A stretch of 51,508 nt of DNA from Equadaptatus sp045642025. GTDB lineage: Bacteria; Synergistota; Synergistia; Synergistales; Synergistaceae. Within the stretch, counting starts at the first letter, position 1. The number at the start of each line of letters is the position of its first letter. The notes under the pieces are model-generated. The model had not been told where the DNA came from. It saw nothing but the letters and a program-made list of their open reading frames with translations, and searched no databases. Location of the stretch: positions 1-51,508 of the forward strand of contig JAZUIB010000040.1 of the NCBI GenBank assembly GCA_045642025.1. Direction: 5' to 3'. Shown here piece after piece: positions 7,463 to 15,600 of the stretch. The translations under genes and the position numbers were made by a program.

Positions 7463-9022
7463 TTAGTTTGGCATTATGCCGTGTTTGCGCATAGGACGCT
7501 GTTCGTTTTTTGTTTCGTTTGCAATAAGTGCCTGATAAAGCTGCGCCCGTGTTTCTTCCGGAAGTATAACTTTATCGATATGCCCGTGCTCGACAGCACG
7601 ATATGGATTTTCAAACATTGTTTTGTATTCTGCTATTTTTGCGTCGCGCATTGCAGCTTTGTCTTCTGCCGAGTCTATTTCCTTTTTGAAAATTATGTTT
7701 GCGGCACCTTCCGCACCCATAACAGCAACCCGCGCTGCAGGCCATGCCATTGTACAGTCAGCCCCGAGATGTTTGCAGCACATCGCGATATAGGCGCCGC
7801 CGTATGCTTTGCGAAGTACAACTGTTAGTTTTGGAACTGTCGCTTCGCAGTAGGCATAGATAAGTTTTGCTCCGTGGCGGATTATACCGCTCATTTCCTG
7901 ATCTTTGCCGGGGAGGAATCCAGGAACGTCAACAAATGTAATAAGCGGTATGTTGAATGAGTCGCAGAAACGAATGAATCGGCTCGCTTTGTCCGATGCG
8001 TTTATATCAAGGCAGCCGGCAAGTTCTTGCGCCTGATTTGCGATAATCCCTACAGAACGGCCGCCGAGCCTTGCAAATCCTATTATGATATTCTTTGCAA
8101 ATAGCGGCTGAATCTCAAAAAATTCTCCGTTGTCAAACACAGTGGTTATAACTTTTCGAACGTCGTAAGGTATGTTAGGGTCTACAGGAACTGTGTTACG
8201 CAGCATAGTGTCAGCGCGCGCCGGTGAGTCTTCGGTATCTATATACGGAGCGTCTTCCATGTTGTTTGAAGGAATATAGCCAAGCAGGCGCCTCACCTGT
8301 TCAAAGCACTGTGCTTCGCTTTCTGTGTAAAAATGCGCGCAGCCTGAAATTTCATTGTGCGCGGCTGCTCCGCCTATTTCTTGCGAGGTGACTTCTTCAC
8401 CGGTAACAGCTTTTATAACCGCAGGACCTGTTATATGCATGACACCAATTTTGTCTACCATGAATATAAAGTCTGTAAGTGCAGGGCTATAAACCGCACC
8501 TCCCGCACACGGACCTGCAATAACCGTAATCTGCGGAATAATTCCGCTTATTTTTGTGTTGTTAAAGAACATTTTGCTAAAACCGGCAAGAGAATCAATG
8601 CCTTCTTGAATTCTTGCGCCGCCTGAATCGTTTATACCGATGCATGGAGCGCCGTTTTTGAGCGCAAGCTGCTGCACTTTGCATATTTTTTCAGCGTGCA
8701 TTTCACCGAGAGAACCGCCCATGACGGTGAAATCTTGAGCGTAAACGTAAACGGTTCTACCATCTATTGTGCCGTAGCCGGTGACAACTCCGTCACCAGG
8801 GAAACTTTTTTCCGCAAGACCAAAATTGTGGCAGCGGTGTTCGATAAATTCGTCAATTTCTACAAAGCTGTTTTCGTCAAGCAGCATATTTATTCTTTCA
8901 CGCGCTGTCAGCTTGCCTTTGCTGTGCTGCGCATCAATAGCCTTTTGAGTACCTCCGGAAGCAGCACGCTCTCTTTTTTGTGTAAGTTCGCAGCACAACT
9001 CGTTCATTGTTTTCTCATCCAT
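7463..9022 (-). CDS. mmdA: Methylmalonyl-CoA decarboxylase alpha subunit (carboxyltransferase)
   Basis: A 519-residue biotin-dependent acyl-CoA carboxyltransferase. It has the two crotonase-like halves of the family: an N-terminal half with TARERINMLLDENSF, DFTVMGGSLGEMHA and GINDSGGARIQEG, and a C-terminal half with PLITFVDVPGFLPG, RKAYGGAYIAM and AVMGAEGAANIIF. It transfers the carboxyl group of methylmalonyl-CoA to the biotin of MmdC. Propionyl-CoA carboxylase beta is the same fold; the adjacent MmdB/C/D subunits decide for the Na+-pump decarboxylase, and glutaconyl-CoA cannot be ruled out as substrate. ATG 9022 follows GGAGG by 7 bases; the more upstream open start at 9058 has no such site. 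First gene of the operon. Confidence 0.92.
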   Translation of the reverse strand: MDEKTMNELCCELTQKRERAASGGTQKAIDAQHSKGKLTARERINMLLDENSFVEIDEFIEHRCHNFGLAEKSFPGDGVVTGYGTIDGRTVYVYAQDFTVMGGSLGEMHAEKICKVQQLALKNGAPCIGINDSGGARIQEGIDSLAGFSKMFFNNTKISGIIPQITVIAGPCAGGAVYSPALTDFIFMVDKIGVMHITGPAVIKAVTGEEVTSQEIGGAAAHNEISGCAHFYTESEAQCFEQVRRLLGYIPSNNMEDAPYIDTEDSPARADTMLRNTVPVDPNIPYDVRKVITTVFDNGEFFEIQPLFAKNIIIGFARLGGRSVGIIANQAQELAGCLDINASDKASRFIRFCDSFNIPLITFVDVPGFLPGKDQEMSGIIRHGAKLIYAYCEATVPKLTVVLRKAYGGAYIAMCCKHLGADCTMAWPAARVAVMGAEGAANIIFKKEIDSAEDKAAMRDAKIAEYKTMFENPYRAVEHGHIDKVILPEETRAQLYQALIANETKNEQRPMRKHGIMPN

Positions 9023-9062
9023 GCAGACACCTCCGCAATCAATATGTTTCGCATACATCTAT

Positions 9063-9091
9063 ATTATCGTTTAGAAATCGGATAATTGCAA
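9063..9091 (-). promoter_or_regulatory. Promoter of the mmd-fum operon
   Basis: On the minus strand TTGCAA (9086-9091) and GATAAT (9063-9068) are separated by 17 bases. The -10 element lies about 40 bases before the mmdA start. It is the only good promoter seen for the eight tightly spaced genes down to 2797. Confidence 0.65.
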
Positions 9092-9131
9092 GATTTTAAG
9101 ACAATTTGGATAATCAACAGCTGTATGTAAA

Positions 9132-9155
9132 CAAAAACCGGCTTGCACCGGTTTA
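9132..9155 (-). terminator. Intrinsic terminator after the small membrane protein gene
   Basis: AACCGG and CCGGTT pair around a 6-base loop (TGCAAG on the minus strand), followed on the minus strand by TTTTTGTTT. It lies just beyond the stop at 9164 and isolates this gene from the mmd promoter. Confidence 0.75.
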
Positions 9156-9163
9156 GTTTCATG

Positions 9164-9610
9164 TTATTTTTTCGTTATTTCGTTAATTTCAACATCAGGA
9201 CAGTTTTTTTTCACAATCTGTTTGATATCTTGTTTCTGCCAGCTAGGATATTCTACTTTCCAAACATGTTTACCATTGTCAAAATAAGCTGTGAGCTGTT
9301 CTTTTTCAGTTACAATAGAAACAAGGAAAAGTTCTTCCCACGGCATAAGTGTATCTTTTCTGCCGGACCAACTGCGCACCGACTGCACAATCCCGGCTTC
9401 TGCCAGAAAAAAGCGTTTGCTGAAATTAGAGGCAAATACAAGAATGATGCCGATAATTGCAGCAGTGAGAATCGTCTTGGTATCTTCGTGTTTGTACACA
9501 GCATAAACGGAATAAGCGATAAGGTATGCGCCAAAACCCGCATACACTATGGTTTTGCTCAGGTTTTTCTTTTTTGTCTGCTCAGTGTCTAGAATAGGCT
9601 CGTAAAACAT
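9164..9610 (-). CDS. Unrecognised two-TM membrane protein
   Basis: A 148-residue protein of unknown function. Two hydrophobic helices occupy roughly residues 20-40 and 46-66, with a short KHEDTK turn between them. A soluble C-terminal part contains MPWEELFLVSIV and a YFDNGKHVWKVEYP strand pair, which resembles the bacterial PH-like/YcxB type of layout (inference only). ATG 9610 has GAGGAG nine bases upstream. An ATG at 9643 in frame has no such site and lies within the predicted -10 region. It is divergent from the ferredoxin gene and monocistronic. Confidence 0.6.
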   Translation of the reverse strand: MFYEPILDTEQTKKKNLSKTIVYAGFGAYLIAYSVYAVYKHEDTKTILTAAIIGIILVFASNFSKRFFLAEAGIVQSVRSWSGRKDTLMPWEELFLVSIVTEKEQLTAYFDNGKHVWKVEYPSWQKQDIKQIVKKNCPDVEINEITKK

Positions 9611-9646
9611 GACAACACGCTCCTCAAACTCTAATTCAGCCATATT

Positions 9647-9698
9647 ATATTACAAAGATATATTTTTTACTTGCAAATTAGAATATTTGGGGTACAAT
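9647..9698. promoter_or_regulatory. Divergent promoters sharing one -35 palindrome
   Basis: The self-complementary hexamer TTGCAA at 9671-9676 can serve both strands. On the plus strand it is followed after 16 bases by TACAAT (9693-9698), for the ferredoxin gene. On the minus strand it is followed after 18 bases by TAATAT (9647-9652), for the membrane protein gene. A perfect TATAAT at 9705-9710 is an alternative plus-strand -10 without a good -35. Confidence 0.4.
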
Positions 9699-9743
9699 AT
9701 CCGCTATAATATGGTTTAAATTTCCTCAAGGAGGTTGTTTAGG

Positions 9744-9920
9744 ATGGCAAAGGCACATGTTGATCAGGACACTTGCGTAGGCTGCGAAGCTTGCGCCGGA
9801 GTTTGCCCGGTTGGCGCAATCAGCATCGAAGACGGAAAAGCACACGTTGATCCGGATACATGCGTAGAATGCGGAGCCTGCGTTTCAACCTGCCCGGTTG
9901 GCGCAATCTCACAGGACTAA
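9744..9920 (+). CDS. 2[4Fe-4S] ferredoxin
   Basis: A 58-residue clostridial-type ferredoxin with two CxxCxxCxxxCP cluster motifs: CVGCEACAGVCPVG and CVECGACVSTCPVG. The two halves are visibly duplicated, each with a D-T-C-V start and CPVGAIS end. It is a soluble low-potential electron carrier, expected for ferredoxin-dependent 2-oxoacid oxidoreductases or hydrogenases of an anaerobe. AAGGAGG at 9728-9734 sets ATG 9744 as the start; an upstream in-frame TTG overlaps that site. It stands alone with its own promoter and terminator. Confidence 0.95.
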   Translation: MAKAHVDQDTCVGCEACAGVCPVGAISIEDGKAHVDPDTCVECGACVSTCPVGAISQD

Positions 9921-9934
9921 TAAACACAAGAAAA

Positions 9935-9962
9935 AGGGCCGCTTTAAGCGGCTCTTTTTTAT
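9935..9962 (+). terminator. Intrinsic terminator of the ferredoxin gene
   Basis: A GCCGCTT/AAGCGGC stem (9939-9953) is followed by TCTTTTTT. It ends the ferredoxin transcript and lies just before the convergent thiD stop. Confidence 0.85.
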
Positions 9963-9972
9963 TTGTGTCAAT

Positions 9973-10764
9973 TTACCGACCTATGTTCCAACAGTGATTA
10001 AGAGGTCCGCTGCCTTTTCCTAAATTTAAGTTTGCAGACAGTGCCCCTGTCAAATATTCTTTCGCAAAGGCAATGCTTTTGTCAAGCGCCATGCCCTCTG
10101 CAAGTCCGCAGGCAATGGCCGATGAAAGCGTGCAGCCTGTTCCGTGTGTGTTCGGATTGTCAATGCGTTTTGCTTCAAACCAGTATATCCGCCCATTCCA
10201 ACAGTAAAGCAGATCATCCGCGCAGTCTTCAAGATGCCCACCTTTTATCAGGACATTTTTTACGTTCTTTGACGCGATTATCTTCGCCGCTTTATACATT
10301 GTTTCTTTTGAGCGTATTTGCATGCCGCTGAGAACTTCCGCTTCGGGAATATTGGGTGTTATAAGTGTCGCAAGCGGCAGAAGCAGTTTAACAAGATTAT
10401 CTTCCGCTTCAGCCGCAAGCAGCCTGCACCGACTTGTGGAAACCATAACTGGGTCAACAACAATATTTTCAACTTTGTATTCTTTGAGTTTTTTTTCTAT
10501 TGTTTTTATATTTTCTGCATTTGAAACCATGCCGATTTTAACCGCGTCAGGTCTGATGTCGCAAAATACAGCATCAAGCTGCTGTGAGACAAATTCCGGC
10601 GAAGCATCTGCTATGGCATAAACTCCAGTTGTATTCTGCGCGGTCAAGGAAGTAACGACGCTCATTCCGTAAACACCGAGCGCCGTCATTGTTTTCAGAT
10701 CAGCCTGTATTCCTGCTCCTCCGCTGCAGTCTGAGCCGGCAACAGTAAGTACTTTTTTCATCAT
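9973..10764 (-). CDS. thiD: Hydroxymethylpyrimidine/phosphomethylpyrimidine kinase
   Basis: About 263 residues of the ribokinase-like ThiD family. The N-terminus VLTVAGSDCSGGAGIQADLK binds the HMP ring, and the C-terminal NTHGTGCTLSSAIA holds the GTGC anion hole with its catalytic Cys-loop. It phosphorylates HMP and HMP-P in thiamine synthesis or salvage; pyridoxal kinase activity occurs in relatives. No other thi gene is present in the window. Two adjacent ATGs (10764, 10761) follow GGATAAA; the much earlier open start at 10878 lies inside the upstream gene. It starts 28 bases after the LplT-like gene and is probably co-transcribed with it. Confidence 0.93.
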   Translation of the reverse strand: MMKKVLTVAGSDCSGGAGIQADLKTMTALGVYGMSVVTSLTAQNTTGVYAIADASPEFVSQQLDAVFCDIRPDAVKIGMVSNAENIKTIEKKLKEYKVENIVVDPVMVSTSRCRLLAAEAEDNLVKLLLPLATLITPNIPEAEVLSGMQIRSKETMYKAAKIIASKNVKNVLIKGGHLEDCADDLLYCWNGRIYWFEAKRIDNPNTHGTGCTLSSAIACGLAEGMALDKSIAFAKEYLTGALSANLNLGKGSGPLNHCWNIGR

Positions 10765-10792
10765 TTTATCCGTCTTCCCGCAATTTTTGGTA

Positions 10793-12070
10793 TTATTCTT
10801 TCTCAATTCCGCGCGCCACACACGCAACAAACATATTAACTGCGCCGAGACAGAGGAATATGTGTACAACCGTAGCACAGCAGGCTAGCAGCAACATACT
10901 GAATACGGCTGACAGCACCATGCCGAAGGAATCTGTCACATTCAGACAGGCAACTGCTCTCGCCATCTCCTCTTTCGGTGTTCTTCCCTGCATAACAGCA
11001 TACATCGGAACATTGTAAAGACCGCCACAGAGTGTCATTAAAAAAAGCATACACATAACAATACATGCGGAAGGAGCTTTGACAAAATCCCCCACACCAA
11101 CAAGCACAGGATGGTGCGGCACAAAACGACACGCAACCGCAAGCGCGAAAATTGAAAGGCTCATACCGTAACATGCTGCCGGAACAAATCTGGTGGAAAT
11201 TACTCCCTTCAGCAGTTTATTGCATAGCATTGAACCAATACCTACACCAACAGAAAAAATGACTATGAAAAGCGTGGAAACCTGCTCATTCGCTCCTACA
11301 ATGTTCTTCGCAAAATTCGGGCACTGCGCAAGAAACACCGCACCTACAAACCAAAACCAACTTATACCTATAATGGAACGGAACACTGTTTTATTTTTCT
11401 TCGTGTGTCTGATAATCTGCCATGTAGCAGAAAAAATATTCCAGTTGAGTTTCAAATCAGGCTGTGATGAAGGCGCCGGCGGAATAAAAAGGCTGGCTGC
11501 CGCGCCAAGAAAAGCTGTTGCAAGAATCGCTGCGGAAATATACAAACTCCCGCCGTTTCTAAGTACAAGCAGACCGCCTGAAATTGTCCCAAGCAAAATA
11601 GCTATAAAAGTTCCGGCGCTGACAAGTCCGTTACCCGCAATCAGTTCGTCTTCTTTAAGATGCTGCGGGAGAATGCTGTATTTGATGGGACCAAAAAAAG
11701 CGGAATGAGTGCCCATAAAGAACAGCAGAATTATTAAACACCACATTTTATTGCTACAGAAAGCCATTGAAGCAAAAATCATAATTATTATTTCTGCGAC
11801 TTTAATAATTTTTATCAGAATTGTTTTGTCGTATTTATCCGCCAGCTGCCCCGCAAATGCCGAAAAAAGAATCATCGGCAGAACAAACAGACCTGCGACA
11901 GCCGTCACAAGCAGCTGCCCGTTTACACCGTACTCATCCGCAAGCCTGTAGGTAATAAGAATTACAAGAGCGTTTTTGAACAGATTGTCATTAAAAGCTG
12001 CCAGAAACTGCGTGAGAAACATCGGCAGAAAACGGCGCTTCGTAAAAAGTTCGAACTGCGAAGAAATCAT
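10793..12070 (-). CDS. MFS transporter, LplT (lysophospholipid flippase) family
   Basis: A 425-residue protein with about 12 transmembrane helices. The N-terminal FLTQFLAAFNDNLFKNALVI and the GPIKYSILPQ block after helix 4 are typical of LplT and of the LplT half of Aas fusion proteins. LplT flips lysophosphatidylethanolamine inward for re-acylation. No Aas acyltransferase is adjacent. Its start lies ten bases after the stop of the GT2 gene upstream, so the two are likely one transcript. Substrate is inferred from family only; many LplT-like MFS proteins are uncharacterised. Confidence 0.75.
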   Translation of the reverse strand: MISSQFELFTKRRFLPMFLTQFLAAFNDNLFKNALVILITYRLADEYGVNGQLLVTAVAGLFVLPMILFSAFAGQLADKYDKTILIKIIKVAEIIIMIFASMAFCSNKMWCLIILLFFMGTHSAFFGPIKYSILPQHLKEDELIAGNGLVSAGTFIAILLGTISGGLLVLRNGGSLYISAAILATAFLGAAASLFIPPAPSSQPDLKLNWNIFSATWQIIRHTKKNKTVFRSIIGISWFWFVGAVFLAQCPNFAKNIVGANEQVSTLFIVIFSVGVGIGSMLCNKLLKGVISTRFVPAACYGMSLSIFALAVACRFVPHHPVLVGVGDFVKAPSACIVMCMLFLMTLCGGLYNVPMYAVMQGRTPKEEMARAVACLNVTDSFGMVLSAVFSMLLLACCATVVHIFLCLGAVNMFVACVARGIEKE

Positions 12071-12080
12071 ATGTGTACCG

Positions 12081-13394
12081 TTATTTTGTCACATCAGAAA
12101 CTGAAATTCCGCGTGTATGCTCCGTTTTGACCCATGTACTCTGGTCTTTGGCAAGAAATGCCGCGCGGAAAAGCAGCGGTATCCAAGTGAGACCGAACCA
12201 GAAATAGGCAAATGTATCTTTAACGTATCTGAGTTTCAGTTTCTTTTCACGCATTGAAGGTCCAATAATCGTGCATATTATACAGAATGCAATCATACTG
12301 ACTATCGGAAAAGCGAAAAACCACAGCCAGGACGCTGTATCGTGCGGCGTTCCTCTTGACATTGTCGGGAAAAGAATGAGGTTGTTGACAAGGGTATATA
12401 TCATACCCGCAAAGAGGATAATAACGCCGAGACATGATTTGACCGGTGCAAGCAGATAAAGAAAAAGGTCAAGATATTGGAGTCTTCCTGTGCTGATAAA
12501 GGCTCTTAGTGCATCACGCCCGTAATGCCAGAAGACCCAGTAATGTCCCTGCATCCAGCGTGTTCTTTGTTTTATTGAAATTTTGAGATCCTGCGGTTTT
12601 TCATCATAGATTACCGCAGCATTGTTCCAGTGTACACGGCTGCCTGAAAGTATAAGACGCGTTGACATTTCAAGGTCTTCAGTAAGGCTTTCAAGATTCC
12701 AGCCTATACGTTCAAGTGTTGCCGCACGAATTACAAGACCTGTACCTCCTAAAGTGCAGGAAAGTCCCCACAGACCGCGTGCAAGCTGCCAAAAACGGTT
12801 TGAGAACCAGTAGGCAAGCGCGTAGGAGCGTGTAAGCCAGTTGTCATCTGGATTTTTAACATCAAGCACTCCTTGAATCGCTTCTGCTTCGGGGTGAAGT
12901 TCCATATAGTCATTCATATACATAAGAAAATTTGTATCAGCAAGGTTGTCTGCATCAAACATCATAAGGGCATCAAATTCTGAGAGGTTAATCTGCGTAA
13001 GTGCCCAACGAACATTCCATGTTTTCCCGTTATGTTCAAGATCATGCCGTTCAAGTGCAATAGCACCGCTCTGCCGAACTACCTCAACAGTACCGTCTGT
13101 GCAGTTATCACATGAAGCAAAGACTTTATAGCAGTTTTGCGGATAATTCTGTTCTGCAAGACTTTTCATAAGAGGCCCGATGACCTGTTCCTCATTATGG
13201 GCAGGAACAAGCACCGCGAAACGGCGATAACGTTTTGCGCTAGGCATAGCCTTCTGCTGTCCAAAACCGCGAAGACTTACGATAATCTGATATATACCGT
13301 CAACAGTAAGAAGAAATATAAGAAGATACAGGATGAATTGAACAATCCACCACAAAATCCAAATTATATAGTAGAAAAATTCGCTGTGCTCCAT
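12081..13394 (-). CDS. Membrane glycosyltransferase family 2 (processive type)
   Basis: A 437-residue protein with N-terminal hydrophobic segments (about residues 8-35), a cytoplasmic GT2 domain and 3-4 C-terminal membrane helices. It contains the GT-A start VLVPAHNEEQVIG, the metal-binding MMFDADN, the acceptor-site TEDLEMSTRL and QRTRWMQGHYW, which is the QxxRW motif of processive beta-glycosyltransferases (BcsA, IcaA, NodC). It probably makes or extends a polysaccharide or glycolipid; the sugar is unknown. ATG 13394 follows GGGGGAGG by 8 bases; the open start at 13430 has none. It is first in a run with the LplT-like transporter and thiD. Confidence 0.82.
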   Translation of the reverse strand: MEHSEFFYYIIWILWWIVQFILYLLIFLLTVDGIYQIIVSLRGFGQQKAMPSAKRYRRFAVLVPAHNEEQVIGPLMKSLAEQNYPQNCYKVFASCDNCTDGTVEVVRQSGAIALERHDLEHNGKTWNVRWALTQINLSEFDALMMFDADNLADTNFLMYMNDYMELHPEAEAIQGVLDVKNPDDNWLTRSYALAYWFSNRFWQLARGLWGLSCTLGGTGLVIRAATLERIGWNLESLTEDLEMSTRLILSGSRVHWNNAAVIYDEKPQDLKISIKQRTRWMQGHYWVFWHYGRDALRAFISTGRLQYLDLFLYLLAPVKSCLGVIILFAGMIYTLVNNLILFPTMSRGTPHDTASWLWFFAFPIVSMIAFCIICTIIGPSMREKKLKLRYVKDTFAYFWFGLTWIPLLFRAAFLAKDQSTWVKTEHTRGISVSDVTK

Positions 13395-13464
13395 ATGGTC
13401 TGCCTCCCCCAACAGGCTTACTGTCTGCATATCAATGCAGTATTATATAACTTATCACGCAAAT

Positions 13465-13496
13465 TGACAAAGAAACTGCGGGATTTTCCCGCAGTT
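13465..13496 (-). terminator. Intrinsic terminator of the dapA-dapB-lysC operon
   Basis: AACTGCGGG (minus strand, 13488-13496) pairs with CCCGCAGTT (13474-13482) as a 9-bp stem with a 5-base loop, followed by TCTTTGTC. It overlaps the lysC stop codon. The T tract is weak but the stem is strong. Confidence 0.7.
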
Positions 13497-14811
13497 AATC
13501 AAGGTTTTTTATTTCTTCGTATATTCCTTTGATTGCCGCTTCGTAGTTTTCCGCGTCAATTCCGAAAATAATGTTCAGTTCGCTGGGTCCCTGGTCTATC
13601 ATTCTGATGTTTGTATCAGATTTTGCTATAGCGGAGCATATTTTTGCGGCTATGCCTTTTGCTGATGCCATACCGTGTCCTACAACAGCTATGAGCGCTA
13701 TTCCGTCTTCCGCAGTAACATTGTCCGGCTTAAGCCGCGTATGTATTTCCGAGATTATTTTTTCTCTTGTTTTGCTGAAATCTTCGCTGTTTACAACAAC
13801 GGACATTGTGTCAATTCCAGACGGAGCATGTTCAAAGGAAACTCCGTTATCAGCAAAAATTGTCAAAAGCGCTGCGCCAAAACCGGTTTCCGTATTCATC
13901 ATAGCTTTTTCTACAAATACTGTACTGAAACCTTTGCGTCCGGCTATTCCTGTTACCACATGCCGTTTTGCGTACTGCGGCACAGCTGAAACTATCATTG
14001 TTCCTTTTGCTTCGGGACAGTTGGTGTTGCGTATGTTTATCGGTATTCCTTCTTTACGGACAGGGAATACTGCATCTTCGTGCAACACTGACGCACCCAT
14101 GTAGGAAAGTTCTCGAAGTTCACGATAGGTAATATAGTCAATCATTCGCGGATTTTCAACAATACGCGGATCTGCCGCTGCAACTCCGGAAACATCTGTC
14201 CAGTTTTCGTATAGATCAGCTTTCACCGCGCGTGCAACTATTGAGCCTGTTATGTCGCTGCCGCCTCGCGAGAATGTTTTTATCGTACCATCAGCTTTTG
14301 CACCGTAGAAGCCTGGTATAACAGCATATTTTACTCCGGCGAGCCGTTGTGCTATTAGCAGATTGCTTTCTTCCTGCATATATTTTCCGTTTTCGTCAAA
14401 AAGCACACAGTCTGCAACTTCAATAAACTCAAAGCCAAGATAACACGCAAGGATTTTTGAATTCAGATATTCTCCACGGCTTGCCATGTAGTCTCTCTGC
14501 GGCTTTGATAAGTTTTTGCGTATATTGTTAAATTCGCTTTCAAGGTCAAATTCAATGCATAGTTGTGAGATTATTTCCGCAAAACGTTCGTGTATCTGCG
14601 TAAGTGTTTCTTCAAAGTTTTCTCCGCTCTGGGCCTGTTCGCAGCATTTGTAAAGCATATCTGTGACTTTGGTGTCTGCAGAGTTTCTTTTACCCGGAGC
14701 TGAGGCTATGACAAAGCGCCTGTCTTTGTCATATTGTATGATGTCCCCGACTTTCCTAAATTGTTCTGCGGAGGCAAGCGAACTGCCGCCGAATTTTGCT
14801 ACTTTAATCAT
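13495..14811 (-). CDS. lysC: Aspartate kinase
   Basis: A 438-residue monofunctional aspartokinase. The N-terminal VAKFGGSSLASAEQF is the KFGGTS-type ATP/aspartate motif, SRGGSDITGSI is the second kinase motif, and two ACT-type segments make up about residues 300-438. It catalyses the first step from aspartate to lysine, diaminopimelate, threonine and methionine, and ACT domains normally confer feedback control. There is no fused homoserine dehydrogenase. AAGGAG lies about 12 bases before the ATG. It is third after dapA and dapB under the lysine riboswitch. Confidence 0.95.
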   Translation of the reverse strand: MIKVAKFGGSSLASAEQFRKVGDIIQYDKDRRFVIASAPGKRNSADTKVTDMLYKCCEQAQSGENFEETLTQIHERFAEIISQLCIEFDLESEFNNIRKNLSKPQRDYMASRGEYLNSKILACYLGFEFIEVADCVLFDENGKYMQEESNLLIAQRLAGVKYAVIPGFYGAKADGTIKTFSRGGSDITGSIVARAVKADLYENWTDVSGVAAADPRIVENPRMIDYITYRELRELSYMGASVLHEDAVFPVRKEGIPINIRNTNCPEAKGTMIVSAVPQYAKRHVVTGIAGRKGFSTVFVEKAMMNTETGFGAALLTIFADNGVSFEHAPSGIDTMSVVVNSEDFSKTREKIISEIHTRLKPDNVTAEDGIALIAVVGHGMASAKGIAAKICSAIAKSDTNIRMIDQGPSELNIIFGIDAENYEAAIKGIYEEIKNLD

Positions 14812-14858
14812 TCTTATTTATTTCTCCTTACAACTGACTGCCGTTAGCTTTCAGATAT

Positions 14859-15599
14859 TTATCCTACAATATTTCTCATATCATACAATCCTGCAGTTTT
14901 GCCGCAGATAAATTCGGCTGCCGCCAGTGCTCCTTCGGCAAACAACGCTCTGTTTTCCGCTTTGTGCTTTAAGGTAATGGTTTCACTGCCTGTCGAGATA
15001 ATTATTTCATGAGTTCCGATTTCATTGCCAAGGCGTATTGAGTGTATGCCTATTTCGTTCTTAGCGCGTTTTCCGTTTTCATGTCTTCCGATGATAAGTT
15101 CTGCATTTTTGCGCGCTTCTTTGATTTTGCGCCCAAGCAGCAAGGCTGTGCCGCTCGGCACGTCCAGTTTCTGATTGTGGTGTGTTTCAATAATCTCAAT
15201 ATCAGCATTGGGAAATGCTTCAGCAGTTTTTTTCGCAAGGCTCGCAAGCAATGCAATGCCTATCGACATGTTTGCCGAACGGAAAATCGCAATTTTTTCT
15301 GCGGCTTTGTTTATCATTTCCACTTCTTCCGTTGTCTGCCCCGTGGTTGCCAATATGACAGGAATTTCACGTTTCACGGCATATTCAAGCAGTTCTTTTG
15401 TTGCCGTGTGGTTAGAAAAATCGATTATGCAGTCCGCTTCACCATCAAAATGTTCAAGTGCCGTATAGCAGCCGTTTTTTTCTTCCACGCAGTCAGGGCT
15501 GACTTTTGCCGCTGTTTCGGCGCCTCTGAAACCCTGTTGTGCCATTGAAACAACAGCCTGCCCCATTCTGCCGGTGTAACCATGGATTATTAGTTTCAT
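14859..15599 (-). CDS. dapB: 4-hydroxy-tetrahydrodipicolinate reductase
   Basis: A 246-residue DapB. The N-terminal KLIIHGYTGRMGQ is the Rossmann GxxGxxG nucleotide site. ETHHNQKLDVPSGTALLLG holds the catalytic His and the substrate-binding Lys/Ser-Gly-Thr residues. It reduces the dapA product with NAD(P)H. The start is one base after the dapA stop, so translation is coupled. Somewhat short against the E. coli enzyme (273 residues), but all motifs are present. Confidence 0.96.
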   Translation of the reverse strand: MKLIIHGYTGRMGQAVVSMAQQGFRGAETAAKVSPDCVEEKNGCYTALEHFDGEADCIIDFSNHTATKELLEYAVKREIPVILATTGQTTEEVEMINKAAEKIAIFRSANMSIGIALLASLAKKTAEAFPNADIEIIETHHNQKLDVPSGTALLLGRKIKEARKNAELIIGRHENGKRAKNEIGIHSIRLGNEIGTHEIIISTGSETITLKHKAENRALFAEGALAAAEFICGKTAGLYDMRNIVG

Positions 15600-15600
15600 T

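Noticed and set aside
11193..11708. 171-codon open frame opposite the LplT-like gene
   Set aside because: Shadow of the transporter gene; no ribosome binding site or recognised motif.
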